Below, in pieces: positions 47,601 to 58,900 of a DNA stretch of 64,000 bases. Within the stretch, counting starts at the first letter, position 1; every line of letters begins with the position of its first letter. The notes beneath the pieces were generated by a model. That model searched no databases. It was not told the DNA's origin and was given only the letters and a program-made list of their open reading frames with translations. The DNA comes from Branchiostoma floridae (taxonomy: Eukaryota > Chordata > Leptocardii > Amphioxiformes > Branchiostomatidae): contig NC_049992.1 in assembly GCF_000003815.2 (NCBI RefSeq), positions 11,484,753 to 11,548,752 on the forward strand. Reading direction: 5' to 3'. The position numbers were made by a program, and so were the translations under genes.

Positions 47601-50600
47601 CGCTGCCTGAGAGTGTAATGCAGGGCTCTAGCCAGCATCCGTTTTCCTGTCAATTGACGGAAATTTGCTGCGTGTGACGGAAAAATTTTACAACTAATCC
47701 ATCAAGCTTGACAGACAAAAATCTGATAAAAGCTCCTTGATGGAAGCTACAGGCGACTTGGGGACGCCGTCCACGGTCGTAAAACTACTAAAACTACTGG
47801 TTTGCTGTTGTTATGATTGTTGACAATGTGTGTCTGTGCCCCATTTGCATACGATAATCTCATTAAAACCCGTTTTTCAAGGTACCCCGAACTCCTGGAA
47901 TAGTGTTTTCGCAACAATGGAAATTGGCTGACGAAAAAAAATTTCGAGCTGGCTAGAGCCCTGATGTAATGTATTTATCACATTTCCTAATGAATAAATA
48001 ATTGTGTGTAACATTACCTGAATAGACTCTGAAATTTAAAAAAAAAATTATTTTTAAATTAAGGGTCATTTCAGTTTGCATGGAACAAATTATGAAGGGA
48101 AAGATTTATACGGATTGTAAGACAGAAGAGCTTGTCATAAATAGGTAAAGATTCAAACAAGAACAAAGCATGTCCAGATCAAAAGTTACAAAATCAGAAT
48201 TACTAGTTGTGCTACAGTGACAGTAACTACAAATGTAGTTCTGCTGCAGTACCTACCCCACTTACCAAGTATCATTACAATCCATCCAGAGGTTCTAAAG
48301 TTATAGTGACCACAAATATCTGGAAACAAACACACAGACAGACACATATACAGACACACCAAAAACTATACCTCCATTTCTCATGGAGAAAACAAGCTAA
48401 TTTCAAAATATATTTTCTGTCCACACTTTTGTGCAATTTGTTTATTTTGTAATTGTAAGGGACCAAGGTATTAGACATACCTGAAAAATGAGAAGTTGAT
48501 TTAAGTAGAAACACCTTAATGATTAACCACAACTGAGAAATCATTAACTATTAGATTATAGACATTTATGACCCAAGGGAAAGTACACTTCTGCTTTACA
48601 AGTTACTGCTGTGCTTACAGACTATTTCAAAACAACCTGACTGGAAATTCCCATTTAGTCTTGATGTTATACTCATTTGTCGTATTTCATTAGGAATAAA
48701 AAGTCAGCCAGCTTCTAATTGATTTGTTTGTCAGTTTGTTTCAAAAACATCAGCAAACACTGTGTATGTGTTTTTGACATTTTGCAATTCTTTACTGTTT
48801 CCATGAACATTCAGACTGCACAAGTGCGCCCTCATGCAGTTTGTGCGGTATTGCGGGGTGTCAACTTTACCCAGGCCATGTACCAGAGCTTCATCGACCT
48901 CCAGGACAAGCTGCACCAGAACCTATGCAGGTCATACCAACATTTTCATATACTCTAATTGGGTCTAAATCTTGGAATTTTCATGGTTGATTTTATTTTC
49001 ATAGTTTTGTCAGGACTTCCAAATTATTCAAATTATCTCAAATTCATGACACAGAAATATTTCTCCCATGCAAGAGTACTGAACTACAGAATTGTTTCAA
49101 TCAAATGATATAAGACTTTGCAATGCCTCATAAACCACCTGTTCCCTCCCACCGCAAGTCATTGCATACTAATTAGATATTTTCAGTGAATGCTAAAAAA
49201 TCATCGGGGAAAATGTACACTTTTTCTCATTTTTGCACTCCCTCCCACCCGAAACTTAATCAATATACTATTTGAGCATTTTAGTTTTAAAAATGCCTCA
49301 AGGGGTGAAGCAGTACAATCAAGGTGCTGATATTTTCTTTTTCATGCCCACAGAAAGAGAAGCCTGGTTGCCATAGGAACCCATGACCTTGACACCATCC
49401 AAGGTCCCTTCATCTACAATGCAAAGCCACCGGCAGACATCAAGTTCAAGCCTCTCAACCAGACCAAGGAGTACACAGCTGTGGAGCTCATGCAATTATA
49501 CAAGGTTAGCCAGGGGGTTCTTCTCTTTCCTAAACATCCATGCCTGCAGGATTCCTGCTTGTGTCTGTTGTACGTGGTGGGATCAGAAGTGATTCAGAAG
49601 TTTAAATATCGAAATACAAGACAAGAGGAGAAATATACTTGAATCAAGCTAGAAGTTTTTCACAAGCAAAGACCACAGGAATGGTTTTGTTTGTAATTTT
49701 TCTTCTTGATCCTGTAGTCTGACAGCCATCTAAAGCACTTCCTTCACATTATTGAGGACAAGCCTGTGTACCCCATCATCTATGACCAGAATGGTGTGGT
49801 CCTGTCCATGCCACCTATAATCAATGGTAAGGAAGATACCATTTTTTGTTCAGGGTAGTAGCATCAAGTATTGAGTTTCATACATTATAGAAACTATTCC
49901 AATACTGGAATTGCCTAAATAATACTTTAAGATGCATTAGTGACAGGGCTATTGTGTACAAAAATATTAAGCAAACAGGAAACAATTTTTCATTTTCTAC
50001 ACATGACTCATACATATGTGAGGAAACTATGTCTTGACTGAGATTCTCCCAATACCAATTTCACCTTTTTAACTTTAAAATTATTTTTCTGCCATTCTTT
50101 TAACTAACATCCTTTCTAATGGTATTTTCCATAGGTGAGCATTCAAAGATTACACTGAACACCAAGAACATCTTCATCGAGTGTACGGCCACGGACCTGC
50201 ACAAGGCTAAGATGGTGCTGGACTCTCTGGTCACCATGTTTTCTGAGTACTGCCAGACACCGTTCACGTGAGTTCAACCAGCTTTTGTAATAAAAATTAT
50301 GATTTTGATGAAGAGTATTTGAGGCTGTTCATTTTTGAATGGATTTGAACTGATTTACTTGTTTCCTACTAAGAATTTGTATGAAAAATACAAAATGTTT
50401 TTATCTTTTTTTAACTTCACAGAGTGGAGTCTGGAGAAGTCATCACCCCAGATGGTACCAAGCTCACATATCCTGTAAGTAGAGAATAGGGCTTTTTGAA
50501 ATATATAACATTGATACAAAATCCAATAATCTAGTCATGGCACGTCTTTTAATTCCTTTTTTATGCGTTTAAGCAGTGTGATGGTGATGTTAATGAAACA

Positions 50601-53600
50601 TAAATTCTTACTAGTATTACGAGTATAAATCTGACTCTAATTACATATTGCATGAAGTGCTTTTCTTTTGACACTGTGCTCAGCAAAAAAATCAATTTTG
50701 GCTACTACATGCACTGTATGACAGACATTTTATTCACATGTTTGTTTCTTGTGATCAGAGGTTGTTAAGTAAAACATTCATGCCTTTTTTTGGCCATACG
50801 TGTACCTCAGGGGCAGGGCCTTCTCACTCTCTCTAAACTTTCTACTTTCTTTCACCAGGCTCTGCCCTACAGAGAGGAGATTGTTGATGTGGCCTGGATC
50901 AACAAAAGTGTGGGGATAAGGTTTGTTGTTTCTACTTTCTTCAAGTTGTTTTCATAAATCTATCCTAATATCCTTTTTGACCTTGTATTATTGTTCTCCT
51001 GAAACTTTAAAAATTCTATTCCTAAATGCAATATATGTCCTCACTGATGTTGATATGCAAGCTATGATTCATTTTTGTTTTTTGTAGTGAGAGTCCTGAG
51101 TCCATAGCCAAACTACTGACCAGGATGTGCTTGTCATCGGAGGTTGTGGAAGAGTCAAAGGTCAAAGTTGAGATCCCACCCACAAGATATGATATCCTTT
51201 TTCAACTACTGTTTTGGTTCAAAATTGATTGAAAGTGATAGGCATCTTGAGAGAAACACTGAAAAGACCATTCAACAAAAGTTTCTATTAGATCTATGTC
51301 AACCATTGTCAACCTAAATGCCTTTTGTTAAGTTTAGCGGTGTTTGTTTCCTTAACCATTCCCACATATCATCCATGCATGTGATATCATGGAGGATGTG
51401 GCTATAGGATATGGCTACAACAACATCCAGATGACCATACCTAAAACCAACACCATAGCAGACCAGGTGAGTCTTTCAAACATCAGAAGTATGATCTGTT
51501 ATAAAACATACCATGTGCACATATTGAAAGTCAAACGCTTTTGTTTGCATTTGAAGATGATCTAGAGGGGAAGGGCCCGGCAGCAAATAGAATTGTTTGA
51601 CATGGTTCTGGTTAATTCTTACTAAAACAGAATTATAGTTGTTTACGAGATAGGATGGAAGAAAACTTCAAAAAGGAACAACTTTCACAATTTTAAATTT
51701 ATATATAATATACAAAAGTTTAAACCCATTTGTAATATGTCATGTTAAGTGCTACTCTTGAGTCTTGACATGCTAAATATGCAGTAATATTGCCTGTTTA
51801 TGCTTTCATAACCTATGTTGATATAATCATGGACATTATATATACAATTTGTCTTGATTTTTTGCATTTTTAGTTTGGGCTGAATAAGGTCGCAGACCTC
51901 CTGAGACAAGACATCGCAGCTGCAGGCTTCACAGAGGTTCTGTCCTTCTCATTGGTAAGACAGCATCAACATCATTTCATAAACTGTTGTTTGACCAATC
52001 AAAAGTTGTGTTACATACATGTTTGCCTGATGAATAAAGAACACAAAAGACACCCATGTACAAAGTTTGTACAATGTATGTATTGATGTGTTTCTGATTC
52101 TTTGATGCTTGTTGCATGTTCTTCTGTTAGTATAAGACAAAGTCCTTTCCATGATGCATAATTGGCATGTTGAAAATTATTAATACAAATATGTTTTACA
52201 TGCTTATAAAGTGATTGTGTTACCTTCCAGTGTTCTAGAGATGATGTAGCAGGGAAACTGAACAAAGACATTGACTCCTCTGGAGCTGTTCACATTGCCA
52301 ACCCCAAAACCCTAGAATTTCAGGTAAGAAATACAACATTTCCCAAACTGAATATAATAGACAAGTTTACATTTTACATACTGACTAACAACTTACAAGG
52401 TCTTATTTTTAGACACCACAAAAGGTTGTTTTATACAAATGATAGTTTAATAGATTATGAATCTAGTTGTTCAATGAAGTTACTAACATTAATTGATAGT
52501 AATTACAACAGTAATTGTTGCCATGGTTACAGATTGCTAGAACAACCTTGCTTCCAGGCATCCTGAAGACTGTTGCCTCCAACAAGAAGATGCCTCTGCC
52601 CATGAAACTGTTTGAGATCTCAGATATCATGCTACAGGACAAGGACAAAGGTTGGTTCTACAAGCTATGTTCTTTAGCCATTATCTGTCACAATTTTCTC
52701 TATGTCCTCTTTAGTAAATTCATTTTTGGTCAAATCTCTTGTTACACATTTTATAGTGAATGTGAAATGCTAATTGTAAAATTCATTTATGATTAAAAAA
52801 ATGTATAGAAATAAGTTCCAAAATGTGAAATTTGTTTTTTACATATTAAGCAACAATACTGGAATAATGGAATATTTGTATTTGGTATTGATGTATGGGA
52901 ACCATGGCAATTCTATGTGCACTGAGGTCTGGTACTTCTCTGTAACTCTTCCTACTTTGTTGTAGATGTTGGTGCGAGGAATGAGCGCCACTTCTGTGCG
53001 GTGTACTACAACAAGAACCCCGGGTTTGAGATCATCCACGGCCTGCTGGACAGGTTCATGCAGCTGTTGGAGGTTCCCTACAGTAAGGAGGGGAGTGGCT
53101 ACTTCATCAGGGCAGCTGATGGTCAGTCCTGGCGTCAAGTCCTTCTATTTCACCTTAAAAAATTATTCATCCTTAAAGTGTACACTTAACAGCTGTTGGG
53201 ATCTTTCTTATTTTCTTTGCATTCCTTCAATGACCTAAGACGAATGGGTAAGTTTGGAGTAAGTTAGACGTCCTGCTATAACGTTTTGCAACTATTGCAA
53301 GGAATCTCAAACTACTATTCAAGTGATTACAAATTGGGAAGGGGCAAACTAGAGGAAACATGAAATATATGTATTTTCCAAACGGGTCATAAGACCTTGT
53401 TCTGAATGTTAACTGTTTCAGTTGTACATGTAGACTGCTCTCATCTTGATACAGAATCTTGATGCTGTAAACTATGTGAAGTTCACTCTTTCTTGAGTTC
53501 AGACACTGACAGTGTTTTGTCTACCTTTGGCAGTCCAGCTGCTAATGCTGTTTAAAAGTTGATATAGATAGAAGAATTTAAAAAAACTGTTTGTCCTCTC

Positions 53601-53757
53601 CACAGATCCCACCTTCTTCCCCGGGCGCTGTGCAGAGGTTGTAGTGAAAGCTCAGGTGGTGGGAAAGCTGGGAGTTCTTCATCCTGATGTCATCACCAAG
53701 TTTGAACTCAACAATCCATGTGCAGCTCTGGAAATCAACCTCGAAGCACTGCTTTAA
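26617..53757 (+). CDS. FARSB: Phenylalanyl-tRNA synthetase beta subunit (cytosolic)
   Basis: Eighteen exons: 26617-26674, 27003-27058, 27762-27856, 28387-28443, 28731-28803, 48815-48930, 49354-49504, 49718-49826, 50135-50267, 50423-50474, 50859-50920, 51088-51191, 51366-51466, 51874-51954, 52231-52323, 52533-52650, 52966-53121, 53606-53757. The total is 1767 nt, 588 residues; human FARSB has 589. The N-terminus [19 protein letters not shown], then [89 protein letters not shown] and FFPGRCAE match the family along its whole length. It pairs with FARSA as an alpha2beta2 enzyme that charges tRNA-Phe; the beta subunit carries the B3/B4 editing and B5 modules and a catalytic-like domain without ATP chemistry. 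The 51192-51365 intron is AT-AC; the others read as GT-AG. Intron 5 (28804-48814) holds three TLR genes on the other strand. Confidence 0.97.
27410..27735 (-). mobile_element. Probable SINE with tRNA-like B box
   Basis: On the minus strand, GGTTCGAATCTG resembles a B box and is followed by TTGTGCCTTTGGGGAAAGCACTTACCA, a body sequence I associate with widespread invertebrate SINEs. The far end contains CACCAGG-type sequence. It lies in FARSB intron 2. The boundaries are approximate. Confidence 0.45.
28959..33072 (-). CDS. Toll-like receptor, copy 1
   Basis: Two coding exons: 33072-32955 (signal peptide, [10 protein letters not shown]... then a hydrophobic [10 protein letters not shown] core) and 31747-28959, joined G|GA to give [13 protein letters not shown]; 968 residues. 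The long single-exon frame seems to start at an upstream Met (MLIS), but a good acceptor CTCAG lies after it, and the spliced form supplies the missing signal peptide. More than twenty LRRs follow, then LRRCT with CDCQIEWF (about 700-757), a membrane helix (about 760-786), and a TIR domain from 807 with box 1 YDAFVAYS, box 2 RDFVGG and box 3 PLFWARLR. The protein binds ligand through its LRRs outside the cell or in endosomes and signals to NF-kB-type pathways through TIR adaptors. A non-coding 5' exon ends at 33430. It lies antisense inside FARSB intron 5. Confidence 0.95.
32399..32729. mobile_element. hAT-like MITE, TLR copy 1 intron
   Basis: The ends are CAGGGCTCAAAATAC and GTATTTCGAGCCCTG, flanked by CTAGT on both sides (32394-32398, 32730-32734). 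The length is 331 bp with no coding capacity; internal AGGT/ACCT-rich short repeats include CACCAGTGCAGGT. Confidence 0.75.
33870..34420. repeat. Tandem repeat, period about 163 bp
   Basis: Units with GGACACTTTTGGC, CTGTACC-TGGTATT, AATGAGCTGAAATTTG, GATGTGCCTTGATAA and GGTGTACAGT recur at about 34038, 34201 and 34364, plus a partial unit before. The open frames seen across it on the minus strand are repeat artefacts. Confidence 0.85.
34379..35740. repeat. Two-copy duplication, 0.6-0.7 kb units
   Basis: 34379-34990 and 35002-35740 share, in order, TGTACCCTGGTAT, TTTGGTATAGATAGGCAT, GGGGAAAT, CCAATCAGCGAAGAGG, GGCTAATTAATATTCATAAG, GCATTTTAG-CTATT-AGAAGGCT and TGTTGACGGTCT. The second copy has an additional GC-rich block at about 35340-35450. 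Confidence 0.75.
37839..42101 (-). CDS. Toll-like receptor, copy 2
   Basis: Exons 42101-41984 (signal peptide, [10 protein letters not shown]...) and 40627-37839, joined in the same phase as copy 1; 968 residues, the same length as copy 1. The order is signal peptide, LRRs, LRRCT, membrane helix, TIR. The N-terminal fifth and the upstream intron nearly match copy 1, the middle LRRs match copy 3, and the TIR has its own changes ([30 protein letters not shown]). The intron contains one of the two N gaps. A non-coding 5' exon ends at 42460. Confidence 0.95.
40734..40833. other. Assembly gap (100 N)
   Basis: Exactly 100 N, the usual placeholder for a gap of unknown size, in the intron of TLR copy 2. 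The flanks TATGGTGTAT and TATGGTATTG are themselves repetitive, so the real missing sequence may be short. Confidence 0.95.
41432..41758. mobile_element. hAT-like MITE, TLR copy 2 intron (same insertion as copy 1)
   Basis: It is nearly identical in sequence and position to the element at 32399-32729, with the same CTAGT flanks, so it was copied with the receptor gene and not inserted separately. Confidence 0.75.
43516..47082 (-). CDS. Toll-like receptor, copy 3 (interrupted by an assembly gap)
   Basis: Exons 47082-46980 (signal peptide, [10 protein letters not shown]... with a [10 protein letters not shown] core) and 46359-43516, the latter broken by 100 N at 45099-45198. By alignment with copy 2 the gap replaces about 45 nt. 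That length restores the frame and gives 963 residues, exactly five fewer than the other copies, as expected from the shorter signal exon. I therefore call it intact, not a pseudogene. The apparent frame break is caused by the placeholder size. The domains are as in copy 1, including RDFVGG in the TIR. A non-coding 5' exon ends at 47266. Confidence 0.88.
45099..45198. other. Assembly gap (100 N) inside TLR copy 3
   Basis: Exactly 100 N in the LRR-coding exon. The matching part of copy 2 between the same flanks is about 45 nt. Confidence 0.95.
47621..47963. mobile_element. hAT-like MITE upstream of TLR copy 3
   Basis: The terminal inverted repeats are CAGGGCTCTAGCCAGC and GCTGGCTAGAGCCCTG. 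The 8-bp flanks GTGTAATG and ATGTAATG differ at one base, a hAT-type target duplication. The internal sequence differs from the two intron MITEs. Confidence 0.8.
51192..51365 (+). other. U12-type AT-AC intron of FARSB
   Basis: The intron begins ATATCCTTT and ends ...CCCAC. The U12 branch-point consensus TTCCTTAAC lies at 51348-51356, its branch A 10 nt before the 3' end. Joining G at 51191 to AT at 51366 restores RYDIIHACD in frame; a GT-AG intron here would break the conserved protein. Confidence 0.93.
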
Positions 53758-54937
53758 CCAATCAGCTGTTAGCTTTAGGGTGGTGTAGTATCCTATAGGA
53801 AGTGGCTATGATTATCCCATCATGCAGCATCCTCTTAGAATGTCAAATATGGGCATGAAGCTTATCATGTGACCATGCAATTCTGTCACATTCAGAATGA
53901 TTACTCCATCAGCTTTGCAACCTTGTGTCTGGCAAAGAACAGTCATGAGATATTGCATGAAAAGGGCTTTATTCCACTTTAAGAACATATTGAACAATTT
54001 GCTGGAAGTAATGTGACTGACAGTCCAATGTATGCTCAAAGGTAGTATGTAGGAATGGATATTGGAGGGAACAACAACAGTAATATATAAGTTAAGGAAA
54101 AGGGGCATAGACAAGAGAAGGGTAGGGATTAATAAGGGTAATATAAGGTTTCTTGGGAGACACTGTAAGATGTAAATTGGTACCATATCTGTGGTTCAGA
54201 TATGGCCACAGACTAGTCAATGTGGGAAAACTGTGTACTATAATTAAAACAGGCTACTTGGTGAGATGACCCTGCTTCCCCTATGTGTGATGCTACAGTA
54301 TGAGGAACCTACAATATGAGATCTTCACAAAATTATCCAATTGGCAACTATGAACACTTCCTTGTAGAATGACTAGATAGTAATTGTCAAAATCTATGTT
54401 ATACAGTACAGCCACCATCCATGGATGAAGGTCCTTTTGTGTGAAAATAGCTTGTCACTGGTGACGTTTGGCTCAGGGTGTCACAATCTTGTCAATGATG
54501 GGTAGATAGTTTTAATATCTAACGTTTGAAATGCTTAAATGAATGGCAGGACTGTAAAATTTGACATGGGAGTGAGACTCAACATTTGTTAATGAAAATA
54601 TCTACAAAATCTTATATTTCGAATTTTGTGTAGTTTAAGTGTGTATGAAGATGATTTTAATATCTACATGCCTATATTTGTCATTATCATTACTTGATAC
54701 TACATTCTGTAGGCTTATGCACTTTTCATGCCATAACAGAAAGTGCATTATAAGGTGTTATTTTGCAGATGAAATATTGAAATATACCGTTACTCTCTTA
54801 CTCAAAAAAAAATTTCTATGCGCATGTATGACAAAAAGTTAAAAGAAGTTTCCTGTTTTGAACAATTTTCCTGATAGTTATAACATTACCAATCTGCTAA
54901 GACTTGTAACATTGACCTAAAGCTGCCCATTGCTATG

Positions 54938-54943
54938 AATAAA
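54938..54943 (+). terminator. Poly(A) signal AATAAA, probable FARSB 3' end
   Basis: This is a canonical AATAAA about 1.2 kb after the FARSB stop codon, before the minisatellite and the next promoter. The transcript end is inferred. Confidence 0.4.
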
Positions 54944-55059
54944 GGACCAACTTTCAGTACTTCTGATGACAGATTTGTTTTACTTTGAAAGTTTTTGGTA
55001 GTTTACTGCCTATACTTTGAATGACATTACCAGCGTGGTTATCCCTTCCTGTCCCAGGT

Positions 55060-55425
55060 GCATATCTTGTATGTAAACAGTGCAATTCCTGTGCTGCAAA
55101 AATACCACAGACATGATTATATAACTGGCGCTAGCGCTGAACATGTACTACAGGTCACAAACGTTTTTAATGTCATTGTCCGTAGCGCTGAATAAGTGCT
55201 AACGTTACAGACACTTACGTTACCGTTCCCGGTGCTGAATTAGGTAGTGTCCCTGTCCCTGGTGCTGAAAAAGTGTTACATACAGTATCATCCCTGTGCT
55301 GTAACTAATACGGACATTATACCATCCCAATCCCTTGTGCTGAATAAGTAGTACAGACACTGCACGCTGTCGTTGGCGCTGAGTGAGTATGTCACAGACA
55401 CCCCCTACCACATGACACCACAGTC
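55060..55425. repeat. Minisatellite with GGTGCTGAA core
   Basis: Degenerate units of about 55-65 bp carry (T/G)CCCTGGTGCTGAATAAGTG-like cores with ACAGACACT or ACATAC spacers. The rest of the FARSB-homeobox interval (53758-55922) shows no gene; the part just before 55923 should be the homeobox gene promoter. Confidence 0.65.
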
Positions 55426-55922
55426 ATTTGTGTTTTTATTCTTCTGGTGATCAGCAACGTACCAGGTACTGTAACCATGGCGAGTAAATGCAAACGTCAG
55501 CACTATTTTTAGAAAGGTTGTGTTATCATGTAACACATCCTATTTGTTACAACACTAACTGTTGTTACGTTTGAAAAAGTGTGGACGATTATGATTTCGA
55601 ATGACCCCACGTAAGGTCACAGTCGAACAACTGGAATTACGTGATATTCGATAGTTGTGACATTGCCACATTCGAATTCGATCGTTCCATTGGAACCTTG
55701 ATTAGAACAGAACAATAAGTTCTTCGAACGCACGGAAATGGAACACTCATTTAAATCGACAATTAACGGTAATTACAACAACATTATGGCATATTACTAG
55801 ACTCTTGATTGGGGCAAAGACAACAAACAACGTGTGCTGCAAGAAAGGTTTTCGTTTCAAACGTAATTCGGTAGTGAGTTCTGGAAGCAGTTTTGGCGGG
55901 AAGGAAGGGAACACCTGATGAA

Positions 55923-58900
55923 ATGGCGGAGGGGGACAAGGTGACCCGTTCCAGCGCCACAGAACTTGTCCAGAATCTAGACATCTCATCTTTGGATGGA
56001 GACACGGCGAAAGTACTTCTCAACAAGATTCTCACAAGTCTTGAAGATGTTGCCAAGATGAAGTCGTCAACCACGACCGCTGATGAACAAAAGCATGTCT
56101 CTTCTCCTCCGGACGAAGTCAGACGAGCATCTGAAATATTGTTGGGCATGAAGGGCGTCGACCAATCAAATCCCGCCTTGTCTCAGGGCGCTGAAAATCG
56201 AAATCAGACCGGAGCAAACAAGGCCAATGGTACGTAAGAGTGTACAAAAGTAAGATCTACCTACATGTAAGGGACGCCATGGTAAAGGGTAGCTTTGCAT
56301 AAAAACGAAAAGGATACGATACGGATGTAAATAGAAGTAAGAGAGTTAAATAGCAAATATGGGAACATATTCCTGCAACGATAAGGCAAAACAAAATTGG
56401 TCGCTATTGTCAGGGTATAATTAGCTAGGTTGAAGTTTTCGATAGAAGAATTTATCTAAATTTACCCTTTTCCAGCACCTTCTTCTTCCGATGACCTCGC
56501 TTCCCGCACCAAGAGCGCCATCTCCACACTGGCAGATCTGTGCACGGCGCTGAGAGATGTTGAGCCGCAGGTACCTCTGGTGTTATGATACGTTATTATA
56601 TAGGCTGGATCCATGGAATAAGACTGGATCCATGGAATAATCAGAAGAGGATTTTGAACCCGTCAAAAATTCGGACCATCCAAAAGCTCCCCTGGCGTAC
56701 AATGTTTTATTGCACCATAAAGTATCCCACTCGACTTATTGCATTTTGAAAGAAATTGGATCTACTGATAGACAAACAGAAGCAACTCCATTGCATTAGC
56801 TAGGTGTCTTTTTATTTCGCAAAATATGATTGAAATGTGCGATAGTCTTGCAGAAAGTGACAGCATTGTACACTCGCAAAATGCGAGAAACATATTATTA
56901 CCTAACATCGCATCGGTTTGTTATTGAAATGTGTTTATAACGATTTGTTATCAGGTTGTTAACGAAGTACTCCCTCAGCGTTACCATCACTTGGTTCCTT
57001 CCACATCGGCACCCGCTGTCAACGTTGTTCAAGAAGTGAGCTCGAGAATTCCTGTTTCCAAAGTCAGTTCAGAACACACTGCTGGTACTGAAACTCCTGC
57101 ACTTCCGTCCTCGGTCGCTGGTGCTCAAGTTCCATCTCCAAAAGTATGAACACATATGAATTTCCTTTGAAGTTCTAACTTCAAGAATGGACATATACAG
57201 AGTTGAATCGTAAACTTTTTCAACAAACACGTACAAGTTGCGACTTATCAAACTTTATCGTTCACTTTTCAGTAGAAAGTAGAACAGTGCATTTAGCTAC
57301 CAAGCTTTCGTATACAGTAATGGGTTTCCATGCAAGTCTGATTTCATGTAATGATCTTGTGTGCATCCTTCCGCAGAGGATCTTCATTCCCGGTAAGACT
57401 ACGATCCGCCCGATGCCTGATTACTGCCGAGTAATCTTCCACCCATCGAGTCCAGACATGGACAACAGGAAACGTAGGGCCAGGACTGTCTTCTCAGCAC
57501 AACAGGTGGGCAACTAACTTCAAAATCCATTATTCAGTTACAAAATGCTGCGTCTTTTGAAATTTGATCAATCACTTTGAATATCTTAAAGTGTTTTAGT
57601 ATCAAGAATTGATTTAATCCATATTCCCCTTCTCCGAACTCTGCTTAGTTGAAACGTTTGGAGGAAGAGTACAAGAAGTGCAGCTACCCTGACAAGGAAC
57701 GTCGCCAAACCGTGGCGGAGGCTACAGGACTGACGGAGGGATGCGTGCGGATATGGTACCAGAACAGACGAGCTAAGGACCACAGGTAGGGTCATCCACC
57801 TTTCGAACATCACCATCTTACACAGTTAACATCTTATCTTATACATAGTGTACAGTTAACAAAATAATCATTCTTAATATTGATACTGATCGGAATATTT
57901 GAACATTTGCTCTATCGTGATGACTCAAGAAATCTGCGTGTAGATCATTTTACCGCAAGATTCTTGAATAAAATATTTGTGTTTATTCTCTTATAGACTG
58001 AAAGATTCAGAAAGGCAGCGTGAAGGCATGTCAGTGTCGTCAACGTCACAGCCGGAAATGTCAGGCAACCTTTCGTCACGTCCGGTAGAACCTGTCAGGT
58101 TGCCTCAATCAGAGACGGCTCCACCAACAACACTCAATCGGGCTGAGGAGGCTGCGATGGAGGCGTTGGTTAACTTATCCTCTACAACTTCTACAAGGAC
58201 GACGGCTGCAAATAACCCCCAGAATAACCTCGATTCTGCAGCACAGAGTGACGAAGCATTGTCTGGATTTGATACGAAGCCTTCCGTGACCGAAGGCGCT
58301 TCACCATGCAAAAACAAGAATGCAGCTTCGACTTTAGAACACGCAAAGCAAAGCACCGTTGCTAATCTTCAGCTAGCTCAGGGGATCAAAGAACAGCCAC
58401 AAATAAGACAGACTAAGCAGGACAGTAATAGCAAGTTGATTCCAGCGGCGTATACATCGACCATTGACAAACAGTCAGGCGATCTGCGGTCAGCTCCGAG
58501 CGAACACGTGGAGAAGACGTCGCGTACGTCCAGCCAACCGTCGCAGAGAGCGATGATTGCCTCCCTTGTCGCACAAACGATGAGACATGCGGAAGGTCTG
58601 GACAGTAAGAGATCAGCGGTACCTATTGCGGTGGTCAACATCCCCATTGTTCGACTGGAAGGTAACGCAGACAAATGTGCAGCTGGTTCAGCAAAGGGTT
58701 CTGAGAAAATGAAGCATGTGCCATGTGTTGCCGTTACTGCAAGGGTTGGACCAGGAGGTTCCAAAAGAGGGGATTCGCCACTACAGTCTGGAGAAGTCGT
58801 ACACCGTGCTGCCTCCATTGGAATCCCCTTTCATGCCCTTCAGTTTCAAAATCAGTGGACAAAGAAATCTCCAACCTTAAGTCAAAGGAATGATTCTTCA

